13,673 nucleotides of DNA from DATBDM01 sp036269915 (GTDB lineage Bacteria > Actinomycetota > Thermoleophilia > Solirubrobacterales > Solirubrobacteraceae), in contig DATBDM010000205.1 in NCBI GenBank assembly GCA_036269915.1, forward strand, positions 1-13,673, in the 5' to 3' direction. Below the pieces are notes generated by a model. That model was not told the DNA's origin, made no database searches, and saw only the letters and a list, made by a program, of their open reading frames with translations. Positions 6,969-13,673 of this stretch are shown here, piece after piece (positions within the stretch are counted from its first letter, which is position 1; each line of letters opens with the position of its first letter). Made by a program: the position numbers and the translations under genes.

Positions 6969-8817
6969 GCCCGGCGTGATCGAGACGAACGGACGCCCCG
7001 CCGAGCTGCTGCGCTTGGCCACGGCCGGGTCGGTGGATGACGGCAAGAGCACCCTGATCGGGCGCCTGCTCTATGACGCGAAGGCGCTGATGGCCGACCA
7101 GATGCCGGCCGCCGAGACCGACCTCGCCAACGTCACCGACGGCCTGCGCGCCGAGCGCGAGCAGGGCATCACGATCGACGTCGCCTACCGCTTCTTCGCG
7201 ACCCCGAGCCGCTCGTTCATCATCGCCGACACTCCCGGCCACGTCCGCTACACGCGCAACATGGTGACCGGCGCGTCCACGGCCCAGGCCGCGCTCGTGC
7301 TCGTCGACGCCCGCAACGGGATCGTCGAGCAGTCGCGCCGCCACGCCTACCTGTCGTCGCTGCTCGGCATCCGCCACCTGATCGCCTGCGTGAACAAGAT
7401 GGACCTCGTCGACTGGGACGAGGACCGCTTCCGCGACATCGAGACCGACTTCCGCCGCGTCGCCGCGCGGCTCGGCGTGCCGGACGCCCGCGCGATCCCG
7501 ATCTCGGCGCTCAAGGGCGGCAACGTCGTCGAGCGGACCGATCAGTCGCCGTGGTACACGGGCGAGCCCCTGCTGCGCCAGCTCGAGACGCTCGAGCTCG
7601 CGCAGGACCGCAACGTCGCCGACGTCCGCTTCCCCGTGCAGTGGACGGTCCGCAACACCGACTACCGCGGCTACGCGGGCCAGGTCGCCGGCGGCGTCCT
7701 GCGCGTCGGCGATCCGGTGCGGGTGCTGCCCAGCGGCGAGCGCTCGACGATCGCCGGCATCGACACGCCGGCCGGACCGGTCGACGCGACCGCGCCGCCG
7801 ATGTCGGTCACCGTGCTGCTCGCCGACGACGTCGACGTCGGCCGCGGCGACCTGATCGCCGGCGCCGACGACGGCCCCGTCGTCGCGCGCCACCTCGAGG
7901 CCACGGTCTGCTGGATGGCCGATGCGCCCCTGCGTCCCGGCACCCGCTACCAGCTCAAGCACACCACCCGCCGCGTCCGGGCGACGATCGAGCGGCTCGA
8001 CACCAAGGTCGACATGCACACGCTCGACGACGTCCCGTCGCCGGCCGAGCTCGAGCTCAACGACATCGGCCGCGTGCGCCTGCGCACGAGCCTCCCGGTG
8101 CTCGCCGATCCGTACGAGCGCAACCGCACGACGGGCGCCTTCATCCTCATCGACGAGAGCTCCAACGACACCGTCGGCGCGGGCATGATCATCACGCCCA
8201 GCGAGGAGGCGGGCGCGCCGTTCAACCCGCACAGCCCGTACGTCGTCTGGCACGAGCCGCCGATGCCGCGGCGTGAGCGCTGGGACGTGCTCGGCACGCG
8301 CGGCGCGACCGTCTGGCTGACCGGCCTGCCGAGCTCGGGCAAGTCGAGCATCGGCGAGGAGCTCGAGCGCCGGCTCGTCGCCGCGGGCCGCCCCGCGTAC
8401 CTGCTCGACGGCGAGAACGTGCGCCACGGCCTCAGCGCCGACCTCGGGTTCACGCCCGAGGACCGGCACGAGCAGGCCCGCCGCGTCGCCGCGGTCGCCC
8501 GCATCCTGGCCGACGCCGGCAACATCGCGATCGTCGCCATCGTCTCGCCCGCCGCCGCCGACCGCAACGCCGCGCGCGAGCTGCACGAGCAGGCCGACCT
8601 GCAGTTCGTCGAGGCCTACGTCGACACTCCGCTCGAGGTCTGCGAGCGGCGCGACCCGCGCGGCCTGTACCGCCGGGCGCGCGCGGGCGAGCTGCCGGCG
8701 TTCACCGGCATCGACGCGCCGTACGAGGCGCCCGAGAGCCCGGACGTGCGCCTGCACGGCCACGCGGAGCCGATCGAGCAATCCGTCCAGCGGATCCTCG
8801 GCGCCCTCGACGACTGA
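6967..8817 (+). CDS. cysNC: Bifunctional sulfate adenylyltransferase GTPase subunit / adenylylsulfate kinase (CysN-CysC fusion)
   Basis: A 616-residue cytoplasmic fusion for sulfate activation. CysN (about 1-440) is the GTPase that drives APS synthesis by CysD. It shows the P-loop GSVDDGKST (21-29), switch GITIDVAYR (67-75), DTPGH (88-92) and NKMD (143-146), followed by EF-Tu-like beta-barrels. CysC (about 445-616) phosphorylates APS to PAPS. It has P-loop GLPSSGKSS (453-461) and the lid RGLYRRARAGELPAFTGID. Some CysC motifs differ from the consensus I recall: DGEN for DGDN (Glu483), EQARR for ENIRR, and SPAA for SPYR/SPHR (527-530). CysD is not in the window, although cysD usually directly precedes cysN; upstream here is a divergent oxidoreductase. 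ATG 6967 is used; GTG 6976, three codons on, is a real alternative. Confidence 0.95.
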   Translation: MPGVIETNGRPAELLRLATAGSVDDGKSTLIGRLLYDAKALMADQMPAAETDLANVTDGLRAEREQGITIDVAYRFFATPSRSFIIADTPGHVRYTRNMVTGASTAQAALVLVDARNGIVEQSRRHAYLSSLLGIRHLIACVNKMDLVDWDEDRFRDIETDFRRVAARLGVPDARAIPISALKGGNVVERTDQSPWYTGEPLLRQLETLELAQDRNVADVRFPVQWTVRNTDYRGYAGQVAGGVLRVGDPVRVLPSGERSTIAGIDTPAGPVDATAPPMSVTVLLADDVDVGRGDLIAGADDGPVVARHLEATVCWMADAPLRPGTRYQLKHTTRRVRATIERLDTKVDMHTLDDVPSPAELELNDIGRVRLRTSLPVLADPYERNRTTGAFILIDESSNDTVGAGMIITPSEEAGAPFNPHSPYVVWHEPPMPRRERWDVLGTRGATVWLTGLPSSGKSSIGEELERRLVAAGRPAYLLDGENVRHGLSADLGFTPEDRHEQARRVAAVARILADAGNIAIVAIVSPAAADRNAARELHEQADLQFVEAYVDTPLEVCERRDPRGLYRRARAGELPAFTGIDAPYEAPESPDVRLHGHAEPIEQSVQRILGALDD

Positions 8818-8818
8818 C

Positions 8819-8840
8819 ATTCACGGGATTCTCACCTGCG
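8819..8840 (+). promoter_or_regulatory. Candidate PHO box (PhoP-type direct repeat) before the PhoX-family gene
   Basis: Two adjoining 11-base units, ATTCACGGGAT and TCTCACCTGCG, both carry TCAC in the same register. The Streptomyces PHO-box unit is G(G/T)TCAYYYR(G/C)G. The second unit matches 9 of 11 positions and the first about 6. The repeat ends 16 bases before the CAGCCT hexamer, so it occupies the -35 region, as in PhoP-activated promoters. Assignment rests on this match and on the downstream gene being PhoX-like. Confidence 0.4.
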
Positions 8841-8856
8841 CGCGCCCCGGTGGCGG

Positions 8857-8862
8857 CAGCCT
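8857..8862 (+). promoter_or_regulatory. Candidate -10 box for a leaderless transcript of the PhoX-family gene
   Basis: CAGCCT lies seven bases before ATG 8870, in the same arrangement as TAGCCT before the VOC and SDR genes. It falls in the 52-base gap after cysNC, and no Shine-Dalgarno precedes the ATG. Confidence 0.45.
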
Positions 8863-8869
8863 CCGGCCG

Positions 8870-10261
8870 ATGACCGACCAAGGACTCTCGCGCCGCTCGC
8901 TGCTCGGCCGCTCCGCGACCGGCGTGGGCATCGCGCTCGCCGGCAACCTCGCCGGGATCTTCGGCACCGGGACGGCGCAGGCGGGGCCGGGCCGCGGCAA
9001 GCCCGGCGGCGCCGGCTACGGCGAGCTCGTCCCCGACCCGAACGGGCGCCTCGCGCTGCCGGAGGGCTTCAGCTACACGATCGTCGCCGAGTCGGGCGTC
9101 ACCCGGCTCGAGACCGGCGAGCCGACGCCCTCGGATCCCGACGGCACCGCGAGCTTCGTCCGGCGCGGCGGCAACGGCAGCGTGCTGGTCAACAACCACG
9201 AGAACTCCGGCGAGGAGCCGTGGCCGGTCCCCGCGATCGGAGGCTACGTCTACGACGCGAGCGCGACCGGCGGGACGACCACGATCGAGGTCGACAAGCA
9301 CGGCCGCCGCGTGCGCGAGTACGTGAGCCTCGCCGGAACGCACACCAACTGCGCCGGCGGCAAGACGCCGTGGGACACGTGGCTGACCTGCGAGGAGACC
9401 GAGGCGATCCTCGCCAAGCGCCACGGCTACGTCTTCGAGGTCGACCCCTACGACCAGCGGGCCAACCGCGACCCGAAGCCGATCAAGGCGCTCGGCCGCT
9501 ACGCGCACGAGTCGGTCGTCGTCGACCCGCGCACCGGCGTGATCTACCAGACCGAGGACGCCGGCAACCCGAACGGGCTGCTCTACCGCTGGACCCCGCC
9601 GGAGTCGGCGCTGCCGCTGCGCCACGGGTCGCTGCGCAAGCTCGCCGACGACGCCGGCGAGCTCGACGCGATGAAGGCCTTCACGCGCTCGGGCACGTTC
9701 GTCGCCGACCTGTCCGTGGCCACCCAGCCGGGCACCACCTACCGGATCGAGTGGGTCCCGGTCCCCGACCGCGAGGCGAACACGACGTCGACGCGCAAGC
9801 AGTTCGGGGCCGGCGAGATCACCCGCAGCCGCAAGCTCGAGGGCATGTGGTGGGGCGACGGCGGCGCCTACTTCACCGCCTCGTTCGCGCGCACCTCCGA
9901 CGGCAGCGCCAAGCAGCACGACGGGCAGGTCTGGTTCATCGATCCCGACAGCCAGACGATCGAGCTCAAGCTCTGGTTCGCCTACACTCCGGACGACCAG
10001 GACGACGACCCCGACGGTCCGGACAACATCACGGTCTCGGCCTACGGCGGCGTGATCATGGCCGAGGACGGCGAGGGCAAGCAGCACCTCGTCGGCTCGA
10101 CCGATCGCGGCGAGGCCTTCTTCTTCGCGCGCAACGACGAGCCCGGGGACTCGGAGTTCACGGGCCCGACCTTCTCGCACGACAAGAAGATCCTGTTCGC
10201 GAACGTCCAGACGCCGGGCGTCGTCTACGCCATCCAGGGGCCGTTCCGCAGGCAGCGCTAG
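8870..10261 (+). CDS. Tat-exported PhoX-family (DUF839) protein, putative phosphatase
   Basis: A 463-residue secreted beta-propeller protein. The N-terminus is a twin-arginine signal (SRRSLLG with Arg8-Arg9, hydrophobic stretch to about 35, AQA cleavage site after residue 38). PhoX-type motifs follow: NNHE (108-111), NCAGGKTPWDTWLTCEE (160-176) with the Cys that binds iron in PhoX, GRYAHES (209-215) and YQTEDAG (226-232). PhoX enzymes are Fe/Ca phosphatases that fold in the cytoplasm, cross by Tat and release phosphate from organic esters outside the membrane. This member is shorter than characterised PhoX (about 600 or more residues), so activity is inferred and it may belong to a PhoX-like branch of unknown substrate. 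A PHO-box-like repeat precedes it. A phosphatase of the HAD class follows 43 bases downstream. Confidence 0.88.
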   Translation: MTDQGLSRRSLLGRSATGVGIALAGNLAGIFGTGTAQAGPGRGKPGGAGYGELVPDPNGRLALPEGFSYTIVAESGVTRLETGEPTPSDPDGTASFVRRGGNGSVLVNNHENSGEEPWPVPAIGGYVYDASATGGTTTIEVDKHGRRVREYVSLAGTHTNCAGGKTPWDTWLTCEETEAILAKRHGYVFEVDPYDQRANRDPKPIKALGRYAHESVVVDPRTGVIYQTEDAGNPNGLLYRWTPPESALPLRHGSLRKLADDAGELDAMKAFTRSGTFVADLSVATQPGTTYRIEWVPVPDREANTTSTRKQFGAGEITRSRKLEGMWWGDGGAYFTASFARTSDGSAKQHDGQVWFIDPDSQTIELKLWFAYTPDDQDDDPDGPDNITVSAYGGVIMAEDGEGKQHLVGSTDRGEAFFFARNDEPGDSEFTGPTFSHDKKILFANVQTPGVVYAIQGPFRRQR

Positions 10262-10280
10262 CCGCGGGTCGCCGCGCGGC
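10261..10280. repeat. Inverted repeat just after the PhoX-family gene
   Basis: GCCGCG at 10261-10266 can pair with CGCGGC at 10275-10280 across an eight-base loop. The second part (10271-10280, GCCGCGCGGC) is also a perfect palindrome by itself. It starts on the last base of the stop codon. No T-run follows, so it could be a weak terminator, a regulator site upstream of the HAD gene, or simply chance in GC-rich DNA. Confidence 0.25.
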
Positions 10281-10290
10281 CGTCGTGCGC

Positions 10291-10296
10291 CAGACT
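10291..10296 (+). promoter_or_regulatory. Candidate -10 box for a leaderless transcript of the HAD gene
   Basis: CAGACT lies eight bases before ATG 10305 in the 43-base gap after the PhoX gene. It is the loosest spacing of the set. No Shine-Dalgarno is seen. Confidence 0.35.
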
Positions 10297-10304
10297 TCTG
10301 GGCC

Positions 10305-11081
10305 ATGAGCCGCGAGATCACCGCCTGGCTGATGGACATGGACGGCGTGCTCGTGCACGAGGAGCGCGCGATCGACGGCGCCGCGCGCTTCATCGGCCGC
10401 CTGCGCGAGCGCGGGCTGCCGTTCCTCGTGCTGACCAACAACTCGATCTACACGCGCCGTGATCTCGCCGCGCGGCTCGCGGCGAGCGGGCTCGACGTGC
10501 CCGAGGACGCGATCTGGACCTCGGCGCTCGCCACCGCCCGCTTCCTCGAGGACCAGCGCCCGCGCGGCTCGGCCTTCGTGATCGGCGAGGCGGGCCTGAC
10601 GACGGCGCTGCACGAGGCGGGCTACACGCTGACCGAGCGGGCGCCCGACTACGTCGTCCTCGGCGAGACGCGGACCTACAGCTTCGAGCGCATCACCCAG
10701 GCGATCCGGCTGATCGGCGACGGCGCGCGCTTCATCGCCACGAACCCCGACCCGACCGGCCCCTCCCCGGACGGTCCGACGCCGGCCACCGGCTCCGTGG
10801 CAGCGCTGATCAGCCGCGCGACCGGGGCCGACCCCTACTTCGTCGGCAAGCCCAACCCGCTGATGATCCGCTCGGCGCTGAACGCACTGGACGCCCACTC
10901 GGAGTCCGCCGTGATGATCGGCGACCGCATGGACACCGACGTCGTCGCCGGGCTGGAGGCCGGGCTCGAGGCCGTGCTCGTGCTGACCGGCGTGACCGCG
11001 CGCGGCGCCGCGGAGCGCTACCCCTACCGTCCCTCGCGGATCGTCGACTCGATCGCCGACCTCGTCGACGAGCTGGGCTGA
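10305..11081 (+). CDS. HAD-IIA family hydrolase, NagD-like phosphatase
   Basis: A 258-residue cytoplasmic phosphatase of the haloacid dehalogenase superfamily. Motif I is DMDGVL with nucleophile Asp11 and acid/base Asp13. Motif II is LTNNS (43-47), motif III is Lys182 in VGKPNP, and motif IV is GDRMDTD with Asp207 and Asp212 for magnesium. The large cap between motifs II and III, with GETRTYSFERI and FIATNPDPTGP, is the C2 cap of the IIA group, which includes NagD, PNPase-like and phosphoglycolate-type enzymes. E. coli NagD dephosphorylates nucleoside monophosphates, but the substrate here cannot be read from sequence. The length is normal. The next gene begins one base after the stop, so the two are probably cotranslated. 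Confidence 0.93.
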   Translation: MSREITAWLMDMDGVLVHEERAIDGAARFIGRLRERGLPFLVLTNNSIYTRRDLAARLAASGLDVPEDAIWTSALATARFLEDQRPRGSAFVIGEAGLTTALHEAGYTLTERAPDYVVLGETRTYSFERITQAIRLIGDGARFIATNPDPTGPSPDGPTPATGSVAALISRATGADPYFVGKPNPLMIRSALNALDAHSESAVMIGDRMDTDVVAGLEAGLEAVLVLTGVTARGAAERYPYRPSRIVDSIADLVDELG

Positions 11082-11082
11082 G

Positions 11083-11997
11083 ATGCGCGCGCCGGCCGCG
11101 ATCGCCGCGGTGCTCGCGCTCGCGGGCTGCGGGTCAGCCGGCGGCGGTGCGCCGCCACCCGGCCCGGACGGGCAGGCGAAGGGCGTGCGCGCGTCCCCAC
11201 GCGTCGTGCCGGCGATCTGCGGGCGCCTCACGGCGCGCCGGACCGGGACGATCCACGCCTCGCAGGCGACGGAGCTGTCGGGGCTGGTGGCGAGCCGCCG
11301 GCGGCCGGGCGTGCTGTGGACCCACAACGACTCGGGCGACGGGCCGCGGGTGCTCGCGGTGCGCGCGAGCGGGACGCTCGCCGGCGACGTCGCGATCGCG
11401 GGCGCGGAGGCGACCGACTGGGAGGACATCGCGCTCCGCGGCGGCACGCTCTACCTCGCCGACATCGGCGACAACGACGCCGAGCGCGACGACGTCGTCG
11501 TCTACCGCGTGCCGGAGCCGGCGGCGGGCGCGACGACGAGCGCGCCCACGCAGGCGCTGCGGCTGCGCTACCCCGACGGAGCCCACGACGCCGAGACGCT
11601 GCTCGTCGACCCGCGCAGCGGCAGCCTCGCGATCGTCACGAAGGCCTTCGACGGCAACTCCGGCGTCTACGTCGCGGCGCATCCGAGCGCGAGCGCGACG
11701 ACCACGCTGCACCGCGCCGCACGGCTGCGGCTCGGCCTCGGCGGGCTCGCCACCGCCGGCGACGTGAGCGCCGACGGTCGCGTCATCGTCGTGCGCACCT
11801 ACACGGGCTTCGTCGCCTGGGAGCGTCGCCGCGGCGACTCGCTCGCCCGCGCGATGCGCCGCAGCCCGTGCGCCGGCCGCGTCTCGCTCGCTCGCGAGGG
11901 TCAGGGCGAGGCGCTCGCCCTGACCGCGAACGGCCGCGCGTTCCTCACCGTCCCGGAGGGCCTGAACCCGATCGTCCGCCGCTACGCGGTGCGGTGA
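11083..11997 (+). CDS. Predicted lipoprotein, beta-propeller-like, function unknown
   Basis: A 304-residue secreted protein I cannot assign to a named family. The N-terminus is a short lipoprotein signal: Met-Arg, hydrophobic stretch, lipobox LAGC with Cys16, followed by a Gly/Ser/Pro-rich linker. The body has repeated strand-like blocks with acidic loops: ELSGLVASRR, WTHNDSGDG (79-87), DWEDIA (112-117), LYLADIGDND and DAETLLVDPRSG. These resemble blades of a beta-propeller, and the Asp-rich loops could bind calcium; both are inferences. This pattern recurs in uncharacterised secreted bacterial proteins. Expected location is the outer face of the cytoplasmic membrane. It follows the HAD gene by one base and is likely coexpressed with it. 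The stop is one base from the stop of the convergent mannosidase gene. Confidence 0.75.
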   Translation: MRAPAAIAAVLALAGCGSAGGGAPPPGPDGQAKGVRASPRVVPAICGRLTARRTGTIHASQATELSGLVASRRRPGVLWTHNDSGDGPRVLAVRASGTLAGDVAIAGAEATDWEDIALRGGTLYLADIGDNDAERDDVVVYRVPEPAAGATTSAPTQALRLRYPDGAHDAETLLVDPRSGSLAIVTKAFDGNSGVYVAAHPSASATTTLHRAARLRLGLGGLATAGDVSADGRVIVVRTYTGFVAWERRRGDSLARAMRRSPCAGRVSLAREGQGEALALTANGRAFLTVPEGLNPIVRRYAVR

Positions 11998-11998
11998 G

Positions 11999-13673
11999 TC
12001 ACGCGGGGTCGACGGCGAGCGTGACGATCTCGAACGGGCGGTAGGGGATCAGCACCTCGTCGCCCTCCACGCGCGCGTCGGCGAGCGGGTCCTCGAGCAG
12101 GTTGGTGAACCGCGCGGCGCCGAATGGCACCCCGACGCGTAGGCGCGCGCTGCCGCGGCCGCCGTGGGCCTCGTAGAGGCGCACGATCAGCGCGCCGGAG
12201 TCCTCCGCGCGCTTGACGGTGTCGATCAGCAGCCCCGGCGCGTCGACCGAGAGCAATGAGCGCGGCGCCGCATCGGTGTCGGCCGCGCCGACCAGCGGCG
12301 CGCCGAAGCGCAGCGCCTCCGCGGTGACGCCCGCCTCGGCCCAGCCCCCAGCGTGCGGCATCACGGCGAAGGCCAGCTCGTGCTCGCCGACGTCGGCGGC
12401 CGGGTCGGGCCAACGCGGCGAGCGCAGCAGCGTCATCCGCATCGCCTCGCCCAGCACCGACCAGCCGTAGGTGGCGGCGGAGAGCAGGGCGACGCCGAAG
12501 CCGTGCTCGGAGAGGTCGGCGAAGCGGTGGCCGGGGACCTCGTACTGGGCGAGGTCGCGCCGCGTCGAATGATGCGTGGGGCGCTCGATCACTCCGAACT
12601 GCATCTCGTAGGTCGCGCGCGGCGCGCGCACGGCGGCGGGGAAGCGGACCTTCAGCGCGCGGCGCTCCTCGCGCCAGTCGACCGTGCAGCGGAACTCGAG
12701 CCGCGCCGCGTCGGCGTCGAGCCGGACGACCTGGTGCATCCGGCTCGCGCGGCCGATCGGGCGCTCGAACGCGAGCTCGGCCCGCAGCGGATCGGCGGAG
12801 GCGATCGCGGCGTGCGTCGCGGGCGGGCAGTCGGTCCGCGTCTCGAGGTGGAACGGGTCGAGGTCCCAGGCCTCGAAGTCGGTCGGCCGGTCGTCGTAGA
12901 GCTCGAGCACGTTGCCGGGCGCCGACAGCGCCTCGCGGCCGCTCGCGCGGTGCACGAGCGAGCGCAGCGTCCCGTCGCGGCCGAGCACGGCGCGCAGCTG
13001 CGCGTTGGCGAGCACGAAGCCGTCGCCGTCCTCGTCGACCGAGACCGCGTCGCCCGGCTCGACCAGTCCCGCCGTGCCGCACGGCGGCGCCTCGGCGAGC
13101 CGCAGGCCGGCCTCGGTCTCCACGACCTCGCGCCGGGCGACACCCGTCGTGTTCCAGAGCCCGCCGCCGAGCGCGCCGCGCGCGGCGTCGCGCAGCGCGG
13201 ACGCCGCCTCGCCGACGCCGGCCAGGTCGCGCTCCGCGCGGGCGTGGACCTCGCCGATCGAGGAGCCCGGGATGATGTCGTGGAAGTGGTTGAGCAGCAG
13301 CGTCCGCCACGCGCCGGCGAGCGGCTCGCCGGGCCACGGCGCGGCCCCGAGGCGGTCGGCGAGCGCGCCGAGCAGCTCCGCGTCGTGCAGCAGCCGCTCG
13401 GCGCGGCGGCTCGCGCGCTTCGTGCGCGCCTGGCTCGTGTAGGTCCCGCGGTGGTACTCGAGGTAGAGCTCGCCGAGCACCTCAGGCCAGTCGTCGGTCT
13501 CCTCCGCGAGCGCCTCGAAGAACGCCTCGGGAGCGCCGATCGCCGTGCGCGGGACGCCCTGGAGGTCCGCCACGCGGGCGAGCGTCTCGAGCATGTCGGG
13601 CGTCGGCCCGCCGCCGCCGTCACCCCAGCCGAACAGCAGCAGGCTCCGCGCCGACCGGTCGTGATCCTTGAAG
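11999..13673 (-). CDS. Alpha-mannosidase, glycoside hydrolase family 38 (C-terminal part, 5' end outside window)
   Basis: The reading frame stays open to the window edge, so Met 13594 is internal: residues encoded upstream of it include GWGDGGGGPT, a well-known GH38 block. About 557 residues are present of a family length near 1000. The segment covers the end of the catalytic barrel, the helical middle domain with NHFHDIIPGSSI (about 13256-13291), whose His belongs to the zinc site, and the C-terminal beta domains. The catalytic nucleophile Asp lies in the missing N-terminal part. These enzymes remove alpha-linked mannose and need a divalent metal. The motif style is closer to the Ams1/MAN2C1 type than to Golgi enzymes. 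No other glycan gene is in the window. It may be intracellular, but the N-terminus is not visible. Confidence 0.93.
   Translation of the reverse strand, partial: FKDHDRSARSLLLFGWGDGGGGPTPDMLETLARVADLQGVPRTAIGAPEAFFEALAEETDDWPEVLGELYLEYHRGTYTSQARTKRASRRAERLLHDAELLGALADRLGAAPWPGEPLAGAWRTLLLNHFHDIIPGSSIGEVHARAERDLAGVGEAASALRDAARGALGGGLWNTTGVARREVVETEAGLRLAEAPPCGTAGLVEPGDAVSVDEDGDGFVLANAQLRAVLGRDGTLRSLVHRASGREALSAPGNVLELYDDRPTDFEAWDLDPFHLETRTDCPPATHAAIASADPLRAELAFERPIGRASRMHQVVRLDADAARLEFRCTVDWREERRALKVRFPAAVRAPRATYEMQFGVIERPTHHSTRRDLAQYEVPGHRFADLSEHGFGVALLSAATYGWSVLGEAMRMTLLRSPRWPDPAADVGEHELAFAVMPHAGGWAEAGVTAEALRFGAPLVGAADTDAAPRSLLSVDAPGLLIDTVKRAEDSGALIVRLYEAHGGRGSARLRVGVPFGAARFTNLLEDPLADARVEGDEVLIPYRPFEIVTLAVDPA

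Noticed and set aside
6906..7052. N-terminal extension of the FAD oxidoreductase to a start at 7052
   Set aside because: It would overlap the beginning of cysNC by some 85 bases and add a low-complexity tail before the dinucleotide-binding strand; GTG 6905 gives a normal N-terminus.
5827..8820. A 997-codon open frame on the minus strand across the FAD oxidoreductase and cysNC genes
   Set aside because: It overlaps two genes with full motif support. The translation is Arg/Ala/Gly/Asp-rich without recognisable motifs, as expected from antisense frames in very GC-rich DNA.
1..13673. Mobile elements, CRISPR arrays, tRNA or rRNA genes, toxin-antitoxin or phage-defence modules
   Set aside because: I looked for transposase motifs, spaced direct repeats, tRNA-like cloverleaf segments and small paired genes and saw none. 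Composition is uniform along the window, with no sign of a recently acquired island.

Overview
The window is very GC-rich (well above 70% by eye), nearly wall-to-wall coding, with strong G/C preference at third codon positions. This and the gene types suggest a high-GC actinomycete. The class Thermoleophilia (Solirubrobacterales) is my best guess, but that placement is inference. I find eleven protein genes, nine complete and two cut by the window edges, and no RNA gene, insertion sequence, CRISPR array or prophage. No gap between genes exceeds about 70 bases.

Layout. (1) 1-3118, plus strand: two overlapping genes for the two halves of a heterodimeric ABC exporter. Their motifs show the one-dead-site asymmetry of the TM287/288 type. 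(2) 3123-5319, plus strand: a VOC/glyoxalase-fold protein, a CtaG-type cytochrome oxidase assembly membrane protein, and an HSDL2-like short-chain dehydrogenase. (3) 5316-6905, minus strand: an FAD-dependent oxidoreductase, convergent with the dehydrogenase (stops share one CTAG) and divergent from the next gene. (4) 6967-8817, plus strand: a CysN-CysC fusion for sulfate activation, with no cysD beside it. (5) 8870-11997, plus strand: a Tat-exported PhoX-family protein, a NagD-like HAD-IIA phosphatase and a predicted lipoprotein. (6) 11999-13673, minus strand: the C-terminal half of a GH38 alpha-mannosidase, convergent with the lipoprotein gene.

Regulation. Several starts carry a YAGNNT hexamer (TAGCCT, TAGCCT, CAGCCT, CAGACT, CAGGAT) ending 6-8 bases before the start codon, and these starts lack a well-placed Shine-Dalgarno sequence. 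This is the layout of leaderless transcripts driven from a -10 box. It implies that genes that look like an operon are partly separate transcription units. Upstream of the PhoX gene, two 11-base units resembling an actinobacterial PHO box fill the -35 region, so phosphate control is plausible.

How the genes relate. The exporter pair works as one machine. The PhoX-family protein and the HAD phosphatase could form a small phosphate-scavenging group. The rest looks like ordinary chromosomal metabolism (sulfur activation, respiration assembly, redox enzymes, glycan breakdown). I see no convincing new multi-gene system. The points most worth a second look are the leaderless promoter pattern, the PHO-box candidate, the altered motifs in the APS-kinase domain and the missing cysD partner.
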